A stretch of DNA of 64,000 nt, from the NCBI GenBank assembly GCA_019633425.1, contig WSUB01000017.1, positions 1 to 64,000 on the forward strand, given 5' to 3'. Origin of the DNA: Tulasnella sp. 424. Taxonomy: Eukaryota; Basidiomycota; Agaricomycetes; Cantharellales; Tulasnellaceae. The stretch's first letter is position 1. Every line of letters starts with the position of its first letter. Below the pieces are notes generated by a model. That model saw nothing but the letters and a program-made list of their open reading frames with translations. It did no database searches and was not told the origin of the DNA. A program made the translations under genes and the position numbers. Of the stretch, positions 44,066 to 57,700 are shown piece after piece.

Positions 44066-46841
44066 ATGGCAACATGGGACGAGCGATACACTCGACTGGC
44101 AACCATATTGAAAGTCTCCGTCTCCAGCAAACATGATGCGGTTGACCTTGCTCTCGACAGCTTCACTGATGCTCAACGACAACCTGGACGGTCCTCAAGC
44201 TCGCGTGCCGCGGAAGTCGAGAAATTGCGATTTGGCAATAAGGATCTCACTGCAGTGGGAACTCTGACCAAAGGTCAGTTTGGCAACGTCAGTCCAAGTT
44301 CATATCTCCTCACTGGCATCGAGTATTCGCATATCCTGACTGCTGAACTACTCTGCTTAGATCCACATTGTTCGATGCCAGTTCGACGGAGAGGAATATG
44401 TCCGAAAGACGATTTCCAAGAGTACCGCGATTCGATTTCGTCATGTGCGTCCCGCTCAGTAGTCGGGCCTATATCCCAAACCCGCTGACCTCTCCTGCAG
44501 CAATGTTCCGTGTTCTGTGAACGCGAGATCCTCCTTCGCGCCAGACAGAAACAATGCGTCTGGGTGCCACATCTGCTCACCGCGTTCCAGTCTTCAAGTG
44601 ACCTCAACTTTGTGATGGAATATGCCGCGGGAGGGTCACTGGATGACGTTCTCAACTGTGCACCTGCCGGTCACCTTGAGGAGAAGGATCTCTTATGGTG
44701 GGCTCCGCAAGCAATGTCTGCCATTTCATGGTGTCACTCCCAGCAATTCGTCCATCGGTGAGGTTACCGCGAGTCCGCTCCAGTCAACTCCACCTGACAG
44801 CATTGCCTTCTCATTCAGCGACGTGAAACCCCAAAACCTTGTCATAACCGCGAGTTCGCACATCAAACTCATCGACTTTGGCACCGCAGCACCTTTGCTG
44901 CCCCCAGACGACGACGGAGCGGAGCTTGTAGCAAGAAAACACTGTCTCATGCTCTGCGGTACCGTCGACTACATTGCACCAGAAATACTTCAACACCATG
45001 AAAATTTGCTCGTTGCCTGCGAAGTTGAGGACAGCTATAACGACGACGAAGCGAGTGGCGCGTACGGGAAAGAGGTCGATTGGTGGAGCCTTGGTGCGAT
45101 GCTCTACGAGTTAGCGTGCGGACAAGCACCCTTCTTTGCTAATGATATTGGGCAAACTTACCGAAGTATCATCAATCACAAGGTCGGTCGCGGTCAATAA
45201 CCTCACCATCAGGAGACTGAGCAAACGACCGTTTCACAGACCAACGCCTTGAAATTCAACATCAGGTCTTCTGAACCAGGACAAACCCCAGCAGAACTCT
45301 CTCCCCACTTTCAGGACATGATAAAAGGGTACGCATACGCCTGAGGTCCCCGGTCATTACCGGTGCTAACTCTTGCTTATCCAGGCTGCTGTGCCCAGCC
45401 GACTCCCGTCTTGGACGAAACGCCAAGCGCGATATTCAAAAACACCCATGGCTCAGTTCCATCAGATGGGATATATTACACATTCGTATGGGCGTTCTCA
45501 GAGTCTGTAACGTTTTCAGGGAACTAACGTCCCCGTTCACCAGAATCACCTCATGCAGACCTAGCTATACCTCACGACAGCGGCTACGAGGCCGTCAAAC
45601 CTCCCCTCTCTAACCAATTCAACTCGGAACTCCATTCACCTGATGGGGCTGAAGGTGGTGGGGTGCGATTCTCTGCGTTCTTCGACTCCACCATGGGTAT
45701 GTCCACGATGGAGACTGAAACTGTACAGTCAACCCCCGGACCACCACCCGAGGACTTGCAGCCCAGAGTTTCCTCGTTTATTGGCTTTACCTGGGGTCCA
45801 TCAAAGGATGCCTTTAGCCCCAAACCACTGCCGTCTCATCAATCAGGGTCAAAAACGCCTCTCGAGCGCTCGACGGTTCAAGTCCCTGCGACACCGTACC
45901 CGATCCAGCAAACTCCCGGTCATGGCTTGTTTAGATCTACACTCCTCCGTCAGCACCGCATCTCCGACCCATTACCAAATTTCATTACACCCATGCGGCC
46001 AAACCTCTTACACTACCCAACAACGATACCTCGGACAGGGTCTGCAAGGAGAGTGAGACCAGTATCGGATCGTCAGGCGATGGAAGAGATGATGGCTCAA
46101 GTCGGGAAGAGCGCGAGGAAGAGGGTTTTGGAGAGCGGGAAGAAGCCGCGAAACGGAACGGGTCTTGTCAAGTTTGCTCCTCTACCCCCCTTCCACCCAG
46201 GAGCACGCGACGGCGATAGTGAGAGGGATATCCAGCACGCAGGAGAGTCGAGTCGCGCAAGTGGGGTGGGGACCGCCGGGCAGCCCTCGTTAACCACGAA
46301 GAGGAGTTTCCTCTCTCTACCACCCCTCAACCTCAACGGCAAATCTCCCAAAAACGAACTCGCTTTGAGCGCTGCGACCACCATTACCGAAGCGACAATT
46401 TTAATGAGCCCATCCCCTCGCCCTGGTTCAGCAATGTCAAGAAGGAGCGCTACCCCAGGACTACACCCCACGTTCACGTCGATGAGTCGGACGAATTTGA
46501 CGCTGACGATGGACCGGACGGCGAGTGGGTCAAGGATTGCAAGGTCAAAAACACCCGATTGGACCTCCAGTGCAACTGGGCTGTTGTTGAATCCAGAATT
46601 GCGAGCCACGCCCAAATCGGTCGCGAAACCAAGAAAAGAGGACAAGCGACCCACCACAACGGTGTCCGAGCGGCCGACGATGCAAAGCGAAGTAGCGCCT
46701 AGTCCAACGCGCAACGAATCCTTGATGTCGGATGACCGGATGGACGAAATGCAAAGGCGATTAGATCATCTTCTGGGCGACATATCCCAGCTCGATAGGA
46801 GATTGTTGCAGGCATTGAAGGAGTTGAGACCACGAACTTGA
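44066..46841 (+). CDS. AGC-family Ser/Thr protein kinase
   Basis: Seven exons: 44066-44287, 44361-44444, 44501-44757, 44819-45182, 45240-45328, 45385-45485 and 45544-46841, giving 804 aa with exact closure. Kinase motifs: glycine loop GTLTKGQFGN, catalytic Lys in YVRKTISKS, gatekeeper region NFVMEYAAGGSLDD, HRDVKPQNL (spliced), KLIDFGTA in place of DFG-SA, GTVDYIAPEIL and VDWWSLGAMLYEL. The AGC end reads LLCPADSRLGRNA then HPWLSSIRWD. A 25-residue acidic insertion follows APE. The region before the kinase is about 60 residues. The 430-residue tail is disordered, ending in a short coiled coil (DEMQRRLDHLLGDISQLDRRL). It resembles the DMPK/citron branch more than PKA, but placement needs a tree. 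It is convergent with ELP5, with a gap of about 125 bp. Confidence 0.85.
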
Positions 46842-46965
46842 AAAGTTCTACGGACTGCAGTTTTAGAAAAATCGATCATAGATACAGGTGGCTTGTATTT
46901 CCGACTTCTTGTTAAACAGCTATTCTTATTTAAAGTCTATATTTCTTTTTTTTGACGATGATCAA

Positions 46966-48333
46966 TTAGAGGTCCAGATCTTCGTCTGGATCTTCATCAT
47001 CCATGTCGTCCGCCGAATCCGGATCATAGTGGATGACTGCTGCGGTATTCGGCGCTATTAAGAACATTGCAGGTGTGAGTAAATGGGACATACGGGACGG
47101 GAGTGGGGACGCAGGTGTACCTTGTTGAGCAGCTATTGTATAAGGTAAAGCGACTTTCGACTTGGCTTCCGCTTGAGATGATGTTAGCGTGAGGTTGAAT
47201 GAGAGACCATGAGTAACGTCGGTCTAGAACAGAAGATCAGTACTGTCAGAGGCTATACCAGCGGCATGTAGTTAGAAACTCACCTCAGCGGGGGCATCCG
47301 ATGACCTCGTTGCTGAAATTCCCGCCTTTCCAAGAGCCGCTTTAATAATATCTAGGTCTCCACAAAGGCACGGTTCGACAGTTTGACTCCTGTCTCCGAC
47401 GTCCTTGACTCTCCATCCCTCCAACGTTCTCTCCACTCCTTTCCGTCCACCTCTAATGACCACCTCAACAACACCTTCATGCATTTGTCTGCAGGCACCA
47501 CCTTCTCCACTCAGCACGAGCTTCTCTCCCTCTCCCCTCTGAGCCGCTGGAAGGAACAGGCTCCAGAATTTGTCCGATGGGTGAGGAGAGTCGACTGGAG
47601 GCGGAGTGAGGTATGATTGAGATATGTGAGCTACGAGGTAGGGAGAGTGAAGAACGAGTAAGGTTAGATTTTGGAAGATCGATGCTGATGTAAGATGCGG
47701 GAGGAGTGGGCTCCCGGACGGGATTGGAAGCACGAGTCGGGATGTTGGGTGCTGGGATTTGCCGAGTGTCTCCAAGATCTCGCTAACGAGAAGGCATGCG
47801 GCTGAGGTGGACCCGACGTCACTTCTAAAAGTATCAATGGAGTCGATAAGGACGGCCAGGGGATGTTCGAGGTCTTCCATGTCCTGATCAGCATTCCAAT
47901 AGGAGCAACTTGAACGACTCGAACGGAAGTCCTCTCACTTTTCTCAATCGTACCGAGCACAGACTGCCGAGGGTTCGACTTTCCGACACTATCTTCAGTT
48001 TCATAACCTGGTATATGCCCTGTCCAGTCGATCATCGTCGTTCCTTGTGAAGTGGTGCCTCGACCAGTAATTTCTTTCAGGGTGAAATTGAACGCCAAAC
48101 AGATTATATGGCCTTCTTGGGACTCGTTATTCTACCTGGTCAGATTTGGTCAGAGCAGACACAAGCCACGCTCGCAATAGTAATAAACCTACACAGAGCA
48201 GATGCCGAACAATCGGCCATGGAGTCACCGACGAGTCGTACTGCACGATGACGAGTGGACTCCGGGTTTTGGATGTGCTAAGGTTCGATAGGATGATGGG
48301 AAGAGAAGCTGCATTCCCTTTTGGGCCAGCCAT
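46966..48333 (-). CDS. ELP5: Elongator complex subunit ELP5
   Basis: Minus-strand exons: 48333-48193, 48131-47925, 47883-47284, 47223-47121 and 47054-46966, giving 379 aa with exact closure. ELP5 with ELP4 and ELP6 forms the RecA-like ring of Elongator, which modifies wobble uridines in tRNA. Visible blocks are VIVQYDSSV, LAVLIDSIDTF, the Elp5-typical segment near the end (HGLSFNLTLTSSQAEAKSKV, then LPY) and a highly acidic C-terminus (HYDPDSADDMDDEDPDEDLD). As in the family there is no Walker A motif. The second intron (47924-47884, 41 nt, donor GTTCGA) is the weakest junction; the stronger-looking donor GTGAGA 14 bases earlier would break the frame. Confidence 0.8.
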
Positions 48334-48606
48334 TGAAATGCCTTCAAGCTAGAATGCGGAAACTTTGACTTTGGTCGGGGAAGAGGGGCAGACGCGGTGG
48401 CGTGTGCAAATACCAACAATCCTAGTGGTCCGATCAGGCTTGGAGGTTGTGGTCTCCGTTAAGCCCAGTAGACAACATTTTAGCACTAGGTACTCGATTG
48501 ATAACAACAAAAGGTAATACGAATTTTACTTTGCGAGAACACGACAGGTTTTATCAAGCCCAAATACGAAAAAAAACGCAGAAACACGAAGGACTTCAAT
48601 ATTACT

Positions 48607-50031
48607 TCACTTCGCCCGAGCGTAAATCTTCCTGAGGAAAGCAGCATAAACCTCGCGCTTCATCGCCACAGGAGCTCCATCAACGGGAGTTTCGCTGACT
48701 TGCTCGATTTGCTTGCTGACACGAGCGTGGGACTCTTGCTCGTACTTTTGGTAGATTGCGGGGATTTCAAGTTCGTGGTAGAGCTTCTTCACCCGAGCTT
48801 CCGCATCTGAGTTTTTGACGCCGTAGTTTTCCTAAGGGAGGTTCAAGTGTGTAAGCCCTAGAAAATCAATTGCCAGGAAGTAGGGTGTTTGGGATGGGGA
48901 CTTACGTCCAAGATGCGTCTCTGCTCCGGAGTAGCCTTTTGCAGTGCGATGTTGATTGGCCATGCACACTTGTTGTCGATGATGTCGGTACCAATCTTCC
49001 CGATCTGCTCGGGGGTACCGAACGCGTCGAGATAGTCATCTTGAATCTGGAAGTACTCTCCCATAGGGATCAAGATGCTCTGCGCTTGTTCGTGTAAAGC
49101 GGGGGAAGTAATGCCGACGTAGTACATGCCGAGTGCTACGGGGAGGTAGAACGAATAGTAGGCGGTCTTGTAGATGACGATGAGACTATGGCGTTGGAGG
49201 TTGAATTGGGAGAGGTCGACTTTATCCTCTGGAGCAGTAATCAGGTCAATAAGCTGGCCCATCTCAGTCTTGAATGTCACCTGGAAGGTCAAAGTCTCAG
49301 TCAGATGCACGATCAGCACTTGACAGGAGTGGCCCTACATCCTGGAATGTCTCGAAGAATTGGACGTAACATGGGTGAGACTTGAAGTGCCGCCTCAACA
49401 GTTGGTAGATGGAGGCTTCCAGCATAAAGGCGTCATTGATGGCAATGTTTCCGACGTGGCTTATGGGCGGGATGCCACTCTCTTGGACTCTGTACCAGCA
49501 AGGTTGACCACGACGGGTAACTGACTGGTCCATGATGTCGTCCGAGACCAGGAAGAATGCTTGCAACTGCAAGATAGTCCTATCAGAAGTCGAATCATTC
49601 ATTCGAGCATGCTGCAACCTACCAGCTCGATGCACCATCCCAGTATTGCGACCTTGTAATATTCTTCGCCCTCGAGCTGCTTGCCCAATAGGATCTCGAC
49701 AGTGTCGACGACAGAAATGCCGCGATTCAGCTTGCCTAATCCACGTAATAACGCGTCAGTATCGATCTAGATGCAATATAACGTTACTTTGCGTACCTCC
49801 AGGCGTGTTGTAGTCGAGGCTCTGTTGATCGGCGACAACGGGTTGGCCTCGTAAGAGATTTTAATCTCGACTGATTGTGAACAGATTGCCACAGACCTTG
49901 GTGAACCATTGAATAGAATTTTCAGGCATCTTTGCGTCTTTCAGATACCCCGTAAGTTCTTCAGCGATGGCAGGCCATGCGCCGAGGAAACGTTTCTTGT
50001 TGGCAGCGAAAATGGCTTTGTCGTCGCTCAT
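48607..50031 (-). CDS. ERG20: Farnesyl diphosphate synthase
   Basis: Six exons on the minus strand: 50031-49897, 49821-49797, 49735-49623, 49566-49339, 49280-48906 and 48831-48607, giving 366 aa with exact closure. Exon 2 is only 25 nt. The enzyme condenses dimethylallyl and geranyl diphosphate with isopentenyl diphosphate to give farnesyl diphosphate for ergosterol, prenylation and sesquiterpenes. The first Asp-rich motif is [20 protein letters not shown], with the two aromatic residues before DDxxD expected of a farnesyl rather than a longer-chain product. The second is [11 protein letters not shown]. Substrate-binding blocks PGGKLNRG (joined by splicing) and KTEMGQL are present. Length is usual for the family. 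It is divergent from AUR1, with 275 bp between the two start codons. Confidence 0.93.
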
Positions 50032-50306
50032 GGTAAAGGCAAAGGTGTACTAGAGACGATAGGAGTTGGTTAGAGAGATGGTGGTAGAGGGACGAGAGAA
50101 ACAGATATCGAACGATCTGCTTGATGGTTTATATAATTTAGGCGTACAAGACGGTCTGGGGAAGCTGCAAAGGGTCGCCACTTCCAGTTTGGGCCGAGCT
50201 ACGCGTTCCCGCGCGGGCTCCGACTCTGCGCTTACCACTCTTTACCCGCCATCGCTGTGTGGACGCTGGGCACATTACTCGACAGGTCGACACACAGACT
50301 GCCACC
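50032..50306. promoter_or_regulatory. Divergent promoter, ERG20 / AUR1
   Basis: Only 275 bp separate the start codons of farnesyl diphosphate synthase and IPC synthase. A tatataattt stretch near 50129-50140 could act as a TATA element for either direction. Confidence 0.5.
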
Positions 50307-51742
50307 ATGTCATTACGGTACATCTCAAGAGAGGTCCGACTCGTCTTGCTCACCATCCGCTACTCCGTCACCTCGCTTGACACTTCACTCGACCCCAATG
50401 TCACCATCGCAAAACTCAAAGCACAGAAATGGACGCCTCTCAAGGCCGCTTTCGTAGCATCCAACATCCTTCTCGCCACCTTCTGGATCGTTCTGATACC
50501 CTCGACTTTCCTCAAAATTCTTATCCCGACTGCGTACATCACCGCCGTCCTCCTACCCATCACCTCGCAGTTCTTCGTACCAGCAAGCCCGATCTTCATT
50601 TGGCTTATCACTTATTTCACCTCACGAGTACTGCCAGCCGAATGGAGGCCTAGGATATCAGTTACCCTACTGGCAACATTGGAGAGCGTGCTCTTTGGAG
50701 CGAACATCTCGGATATCCTCACCAGGTTCACCCATCCCTTCCTCGACATCGTAGCCTGGATCCCCTATGGCGTCGTACACTTCGTCGGACCGTTCGTCGT
50801 AGCCATCTTCATTTGGCTATTTAGACAACCTAAAGCCCTCAAGTACTGGGCCTTCGCGTTTGGGTATATGAATCTTTTGGGTGTCATAACCCAAATTCTC
50901 GTGCCTTGCGCACCTCCATGTAAGTTCCTTATCTACATCAAATGAATATGAACTCTTCGTTCTGATATAGTCTATGACTAGGGTACGAAATTATATATGG
51001 CTCCATACCTGCCAACTATGGCATGCTGGGCTCCCCAGGTGGACTCGCCCGCATTGACAAAATCTTCGGCACGAAAACCTATACTGGCACATTCTCCACC
51101 TCTCCGATCATATTCGGTGCTTTCCCGTCCTTGCACGCTGGATGCTCCACAATGGAAGCTCTTTTCATCGGCCACTTCTTCCCCAAGTTCACATTCGCCG
51201 CTTGGATCTACGTGGGCACGCTCTGGTGGGCTACCATGTACCTCACACATCATTTCCTCATCGACGTCACCGTAGGCGCAAGCCTGTCTGTCATGGTCTT
51301 CTTCCTGACAATGCCAAGTGCAGTCAAAGGCTCGGGGTCTACGGAGAGGAGCGCAGCGTTTGTGGCTGCGCGCCAGTCAATGGGGTTGACCGGAGGAAGC
51401 CGAACCTCCAAGTATGAGCAATACGACCTGGAGCGAAGAGCCAACCACGCTGGTATACGAGGGCTATCAGCAGACTCCAACTCGTCGAGGGATTCAATGG
51501 ACGCTGGGCCTCTGCCACTCTCCTCCATCCGCTCACCCAACCCCGACCCGAATCCCACCAGCGGTCCAGGCGGTGTAGCTTCCTTTCAAGCCCAACAAGC
51601 TAGGTCCCACAAACACACGGCATCTATCGCCTCGCTCATTCATGCGAACGACCGAGTGGAGGAAGGGTGGAGTCCAGTCGTGAGCGACTTTGCGAGTAGT
51701 GCGGCCGCGGAGAAAATCCGAGGGACAGGCCCTGCTCGATGA
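50307..51742 (+). CDS. AUR1: Inositol phosphorylceramide synthase catalytic subunit
   Basis: Two exons, 50307-50919 and 50982-51742, give 457 aa with exact closure. AUR1 transfers phosphoinositol from phosphatidylinositol to ceramide in the Golgi, an essential fungal sphingolipid step. At least six hydrophobic segments are visible. The PAP2-type lipid phosphatase motifs are present: SIPANYGMLGSPGGLARID, FGAFPSLHAGCSTMEA and TMYLTHHFLIDVTVGA, with catalytic His in both of the last two. After the last membrane segment a hydrophilic C-terminal tail of about 140 residues is Ser/Pro-rich. Start codon context is good (gccaccATGT). No lesion is seen. Confidence 0.93.
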
Positions 51743-54700
51743 GATGGATAGTTGGATTTCCGAATGGATGTAGGCGGAGCTATAGACACCTGGACGGCAT
51801 CGCGTAGGAAAAAGACTTCGGTGTTATCTATTTCGCCATCTTTGCTCGCCTTACCATAGGGCAGGAGTCGCCCTTAATACCCCTGAGATCATAACCTGGC
51901 ATGTAAGATGCTCAATACATTATATTCTACCTTAATACGGATCTATGAGATTACTGGCAAGCCGCATTGCTGGCTTGCTGGTCTTCGAGGGTGGGGACGT
52001 GGCTTTTCCTGCATTTTGTTCCAAACTCAATATGAGAACAAGACCGCAGATGCTTCGGGGGAAATCTGTTACCGAAGCGCTTTTTGCGTGCCACGTTCCT
52101 CGTTGATTGTCCTTGGTGATCAAGGGCGGGGGGAGAGATGCAGTCGACGTTCAAGACGAGTCGAAGGTAAGAACGCGACTATTCCGTCCCGCCGACGCTG
52201 AACAGCTCGACAATTCAGTCTCCTCATAGGTACTTGGGTCTACATACATGCCGACACAGTGCGCTTGCTGCTGGTGGCTCTGTTGGGCCCCGTTGAGACT
52301 TGAACTGGGTCTGGGGATCTCGGTGGTTACTTTGCAGCTTGGAGCGGCTCTAGTATCACACATGGCCTTCACTATCACATTAACGAATAGAGAGCGATAA
52401 TGCTGGCCGGTTCATTGCCTTCAAGCTCCCTCAGTGGGACAGACCTGCCGTTCTTCGTCGTGCAGGCCGCCCTCCATCAAGGACGTGAAGAAATAACGCC
52501 GTAAGGCCATGAATGGAGCATGCCTCCATCCCAGTTGCTCGTGCACGAGGCCGGGAGTATGGCTTACGGGAAAATGCGACAGTCGCGGATGATAACCGGG
52601 CGTTCTCCGCTGGAGTCTCTGTTGCATGGCATGAGAGGGCGCTGGAGCTTCAAACCCAGCCTAAATCCTGTTGCGCCCGTTGAGTCCCGCTTTCAGCACC
52701 CCAGAGAGACGAGATTGAGTCAGACTTGTTAATGAAGGAGTGAGAGTTAGCGCTCTGACTGGGGCCGGAGCCTCTATGACCGATTGAACCAGCATGAGGT
52801 TGAACAGCCACTCGATCGAGAGGAAGGCGGGTAATATTACGACTCGTACGTGCTGAACGATTGCACAGGCAGGCCATGGATCGGGTGTGATGGAGTCAAA
52901 TCGGGCAATGAGTTCACCCTCAATGGCGAGCTCCCCGACCTGCCCAAGTTCATGCCTTGAAGACCTTCTCAACAACATTCGCCTGCTTGATCGACCCAAC
53001 AGCTCAATGAATACCATATCTTGCGCCTTGTTCAGTCTCGTCGTCGCCGTTTGGACTGACGGGGTGGGTCCCAGCACGTTGCGGACGCCACGAGGCGTCC
53101 TCGCTGTAGACGATGGGCACGGATAACACGTCGCTCCAAGCACCAAAACCTCATCGAAACCATGCTTTTAGGAAACAGCGTGGACCCAAGGTTGCCGACA
53201 TCGGGGCAACGTCGCGGAAGTAGTGGCAGTTCAGAGTGTTGGAATGAGCGCAAGAACCTTAGTACCGTTAGGCAGCCTACAACGCGTCGGTGTCAAGCTG
53301 GAGGCATGGAGGAGACGTCGGCTTGGAATGCGAGTCATTCAGCACAGTCCTGTCAGTCGCTGAGTCGTTGCCACGAGACTGCGCGTGTCCCAGGCGTGTC
53401 CAGGGCTCCCCACCACGCTGCTCAAGCATTCCACCTGGGGCCGACGGCACAGCATGGACTTCGCAGCTTCGAATCCTCCACTCATACCGCAGTTATTCGT
53501 CATTGAAACGTAGAGGCCTCATAGAAGGTGCTACAGAATGCCAGAGGGCTTACAGTGTCCTTCATTTCGCAACGGACCGCACAGCGATGCACAGCTGAGG
53601 CCGAGGAGGGCCACTCTCAAAGACTGAGGGGCGAAATCAGCTTCAGTGGGGCGATTGAAGCAAGTAGGGGACAAAAGCAAGCGAGACCCACTTGAGCTCA
53701 TTCCGTTTCCCTAGGCGCTTTCCCGCCAAACATTCGGTTCCCCCCGAAGAACAAGGGATATTTTGCCCTGATTGCTATGTCGCACTGGTACACCACCTTG
53801 ATCACAGGCGCAGTAAATTCATGGGAACGCTTCGGCACAACTCCCCGTTCGGCGGGCATAATGTAAAATGATAACGCCGGATTAAGTTGCACTTTACAAA
53901 ACAGCGGATACGTTACACTCGTCATGGGGTTCAGCAACTTGCTAAGCTATGGGGTTCGGTAAATTGCCATCCTCATTGGGGCTTAGCGCTGTCCACTCCT
54001 GAGAGGCACAGTTTGATAAGTTCCTCTCGGTATTCATGCCACAAAGGGATTGTAACCATAGATTAAGAGCGGAGATCCTCTCACACCGAGACACGTACGA
54101 GTTCCATTGCCTTCTCGTTGGAACTAGTAATGATTGTTGCCAAGTCTTCCAAAGTGAATAACTTTGGGATGCCACGGAAACGCATCCGAAGTAGGAGTTT
54201 GATAGGGACCTCGATCCAAAAAGGGGAGGAAGGCGACTCGAGTCGCATGTAATCACATTACGCGCGCCTAGAGAGATCACGTTTACCCACCCGAAGGATG
54301 CATCCATCGGATAGGTGGGAGTCTCTTGACAGCCTCGACCCCAGCTCGGAACGAAGTCGATACGCCCCACTGTCAAAGGAAGATGCGCTCACTTCTTTCC
54401 TCTGAGCTTCGCAGCGGATATGGAAGGGTTGAGCCGATAGTCTAAAGCGTCTTGAGTTGTGATGGGTCTTTTTGGTGTCTGGTATCCCATCCACCCAGGA
54501 GGGACGGGCTGATGATAACCCCTTTTCTTTGAACGTCCAAAACAAAAAAGAATACCTTCGATTGATTTCTCAGCCCGTATTTCGGGGATGGAAGAATCAA
54601 AGGCTCAAGTGAAAGGAGAAGGCCAATGTCGGGGAGGGTTCAATCTGGGGGGCTGTTGAGGGGGGCTTCAGGATGAATTCATCGGCTTCAGAGTAAAATA

Positions 54701-57700
54701 CCCTCTCGGAGGAAGCCAAGGTTTTGCGTAGAGAAGCTATGACGTTGGGAGGGAAGCCGCAGGCCGCCGCCGCCGGTGGACCCGTAGAACCTGGGTGTCA
54801 GCGACAGGTGCAAGACAAGAATTTCAGAACATGGAGACTTGAGCAAGAGACACCACGAGTTCCTAGAAAGGCTTGGAAGTAACGCCTTGCTCCATGTTGA
54901 GAAACGGCACCGTCGTTGGGAGATTCCGCAAAGAGTCCGACGTTATCCAATTTCGAGCGTGGCACTGAGACCAACTTCAGAGATCATCAAACAAGGTAGA
55001 GGAGTGATACCTTCAACAAGCCAGAGCTCGTCGACTTAAGAACTGTCATAGACATCTCCAGGTCAGGCATCCTCATGTCCCTTCGCGTCCGTGCACTGTG
55101 TAAATTCGCTGGTGACGCGTGGCCAAAACGAAACCGGGACGGCCAACGGAGATAAGTCGCACTTCCGTCCTGAAAAGTCTACTTTCACAGTTTTTCCTCC
55201 TGTCGACCAATCCTCAGACATCTATAGTCTCATTGTATGCCCATGGTGTCTTGAAGCGCAACCACGGAAAACCGTGGCGTCGGCTCGGCCTCCACAGACC
55301 GGCTTAGTAGCAAATATTACTTCCAAGGTTCCTCCGTGTTCAACCACTTCCTGAGAAACTTGTGGCAGATCCGCCGCCAAAGATTCATTCATTCAGAGGG
55401 GTCGGAAGGGAGGAGACGGCATCCTAAATTTTTTTAAGGCACTTTTCTTCTGCCCGTGGAAAGTCGCCGAGTCCGCCGTCGCCTCAGTCCTTAAAGCCGG
55501 TGCAAGAGTCTGTATTTATTTATTTATTCTAATGGTTTTGTTTTGATGTTTTTCTACCTTGCTCGGAGAGGGGGGCAAGGCTGCGGGTCAACCCCACTCG
55601 GGCGAAGGTTCGGACAGCCCTAACTCCTTTCGGGATCGGGCAAACCATGGCAACAACAAATCTTCTCCTCTCTCGCGAGATTTCACAATCTGTCTCTCTC
55701 GCCACCCAGATGTCTGTACCCTTCCGTCCAGCCCGAAAGTGCATCGAGACAAGATTTTCAACTGACGGCAGATGCGGGTGGCTTTGCCGTCTTCTTGACC
55801 ATATTTGGGAGACGGGGATCTGGTTAACCCATTCCGGTATCCCGAAGTTAAGGGAAACGGGCCACTTCGGATGCTGTACCGGCGGACTTTTAACTTCTAT
55901 CACCTAGTGGGACTACGTGAGCACTTGGCGAGGAAGGGTTATGTTAATGGATCGGAGCCGATAATTGATGATCGAGGCTAGGACAACCGTGTAGGGGCGA
56001 CGGCATACAGAGTTCTTTGGACTTCCGGTGATTTTATCGACATATCACGACCGGCCTCGAGTTTGAGCTCAATGCCCCATGCAACAGGAAGTCTGGACAA
56101 CGTGATAGTGAAACAAGAAATCCCTCCTCGGCGGGCGAGGCGCGTCTCGACGAAGAATAGCGAACTCGGGTGTTCTGGTCGAGGCGTCCCCGTCCGGCTT
56201 CCAATCTCGATGAAGGAGCGAGAGCTTCTCATTCTGCTTTTCACTAAGGAACCCTACATCTCCTCATGCTCCTCATATGTGTCCTAGAAAGGCAAGGAGG
56301 GAAACGTGCCTATGCCTCCTGGTTCATAGCTTACGAGTTAAGTGCCTCGTTACGTCCATGATTCAGCTTCGCTCGGACCTTCATGGCTTCGCTAGTCGAA
56401 CCTTAATGCAGCTACATTGTTTGGGGATCTCGGATTACAATAAAACTACGAGAATGTGGGTGAAGTCTTTCGCTCTGTGCGCACGGGAGGGCCGCGCGCA
56501 GGCCCACGAGCGCATCTATTCGGCAGCTCATCCGACATGGTACGTCTCAACCATGAGCATGGTTCGCAGTGCGTTTCAAACGTTGGGCGAATTTCATCAT
56601 TATCAAAGTCGCCGTCAAAGGAAAAGAGGCGTGTTTTTCCCATTGCCCCAAGGCTCGTTGGGCCTGCGTGATTCCCCCACGACGACATGTCGCCCACCAT
56701 CAAAATGGTAGTCTATCAACCCAACTCGACGGAATCTCTCCGCATTGCGCACCGCTGGTTATCATCCCCTCGCGCCCGAGCCCTCCCGGACAGGAGCATC
56801 CCCCATCTTGTCGTTCGGGTGGCTTTTTCCCAGAGCTTCGGGTTCGTCGGCTGCATCGCGCCGTTTTTGTTGTTCGACAATGTAACTTGCACAAGCAAAT
56901 CAAAAGACGTCTAATTAGCCCTGTGTTACACATGGAAACGTTTTGATATAGAAGTGATAACGCTAGGATTGAAGGAGTTGAAACTGCTTTTTTGAATCCG
57001 TGGAAAGGTAGGCCTCGAAATGGACAACTTATACAAGATGTGGCGATTGGTGAGAAAGTGTACCCTTCGCGTAACCTTTTTTAGAATGCCATTGCTTCCG
57101 CTGAGGCTTGTTCATCAGTTATTGTGGAGCTCGGTCAGTATATGCGTCCTCGACGACTTCAAGTTGCTTCGGTCTCTCTCTAGCTTAGACGGCAGTAGAG
57201 GCGAACCTCCGCCGCCGCTGTTGATGGGTAGCACAGCACATTTTAGATCGATCATGGTCGCACGCCATCCACGATCCTTGATCAGGGAAGCGAGGAATCC
57301 CTTTCCGGGAGATCGTTCGGCGCACTTCACCTGTGCCTCCGATATGCCGTACGTCGCACATCACAGTTATCTCTGAAGCCATGTGTACTCCCTTCACAAG
57401 GGTCAAATTAGTTCTCCGTACTTTGCGGACTGGGGGAGGATGACAGATGTCGACCAGTCACTGAGGACGAGTGTGTACGGAAAGCCGGGAGACATTGCCA
57501 CCGTGGACCACCCAGAGCGATATCGGATGATTTTGGCACCTGCACCATCCGAAAAGGGAATTCCGGACGATGGAGTCATGTTGATCCATGAAAACGAGGA
57601 AAAAAAGAAGACTTTTTATCAGATGCACCGCGCTATTCCCTTCTGGAAATAAGGTCAATCCATTATATCAAAAAGACACCATGCTGACCATTTGAGGCGC

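Noticed and set aside
46097..46714. Minus-strand open frame of 205 codons
   Set aside because: Antisense to the disordered kinase tail. No motif, and the plus-strand kinase model closes exactly.
47925..47940. Strong donor GTGAGA at 47938 in ELP5
   Set aside because: Using it puts the following exon, which starts GACATGGAAGAC, out of frame with every available acceptor. The weaker donor at 47924 closes the frame.
52661..53146. Minus-strand open frame of 161 codons
   Set aside because: Composition is uneven, no domain is recognisable, several overlapping frames compete, and there are no splice partners.
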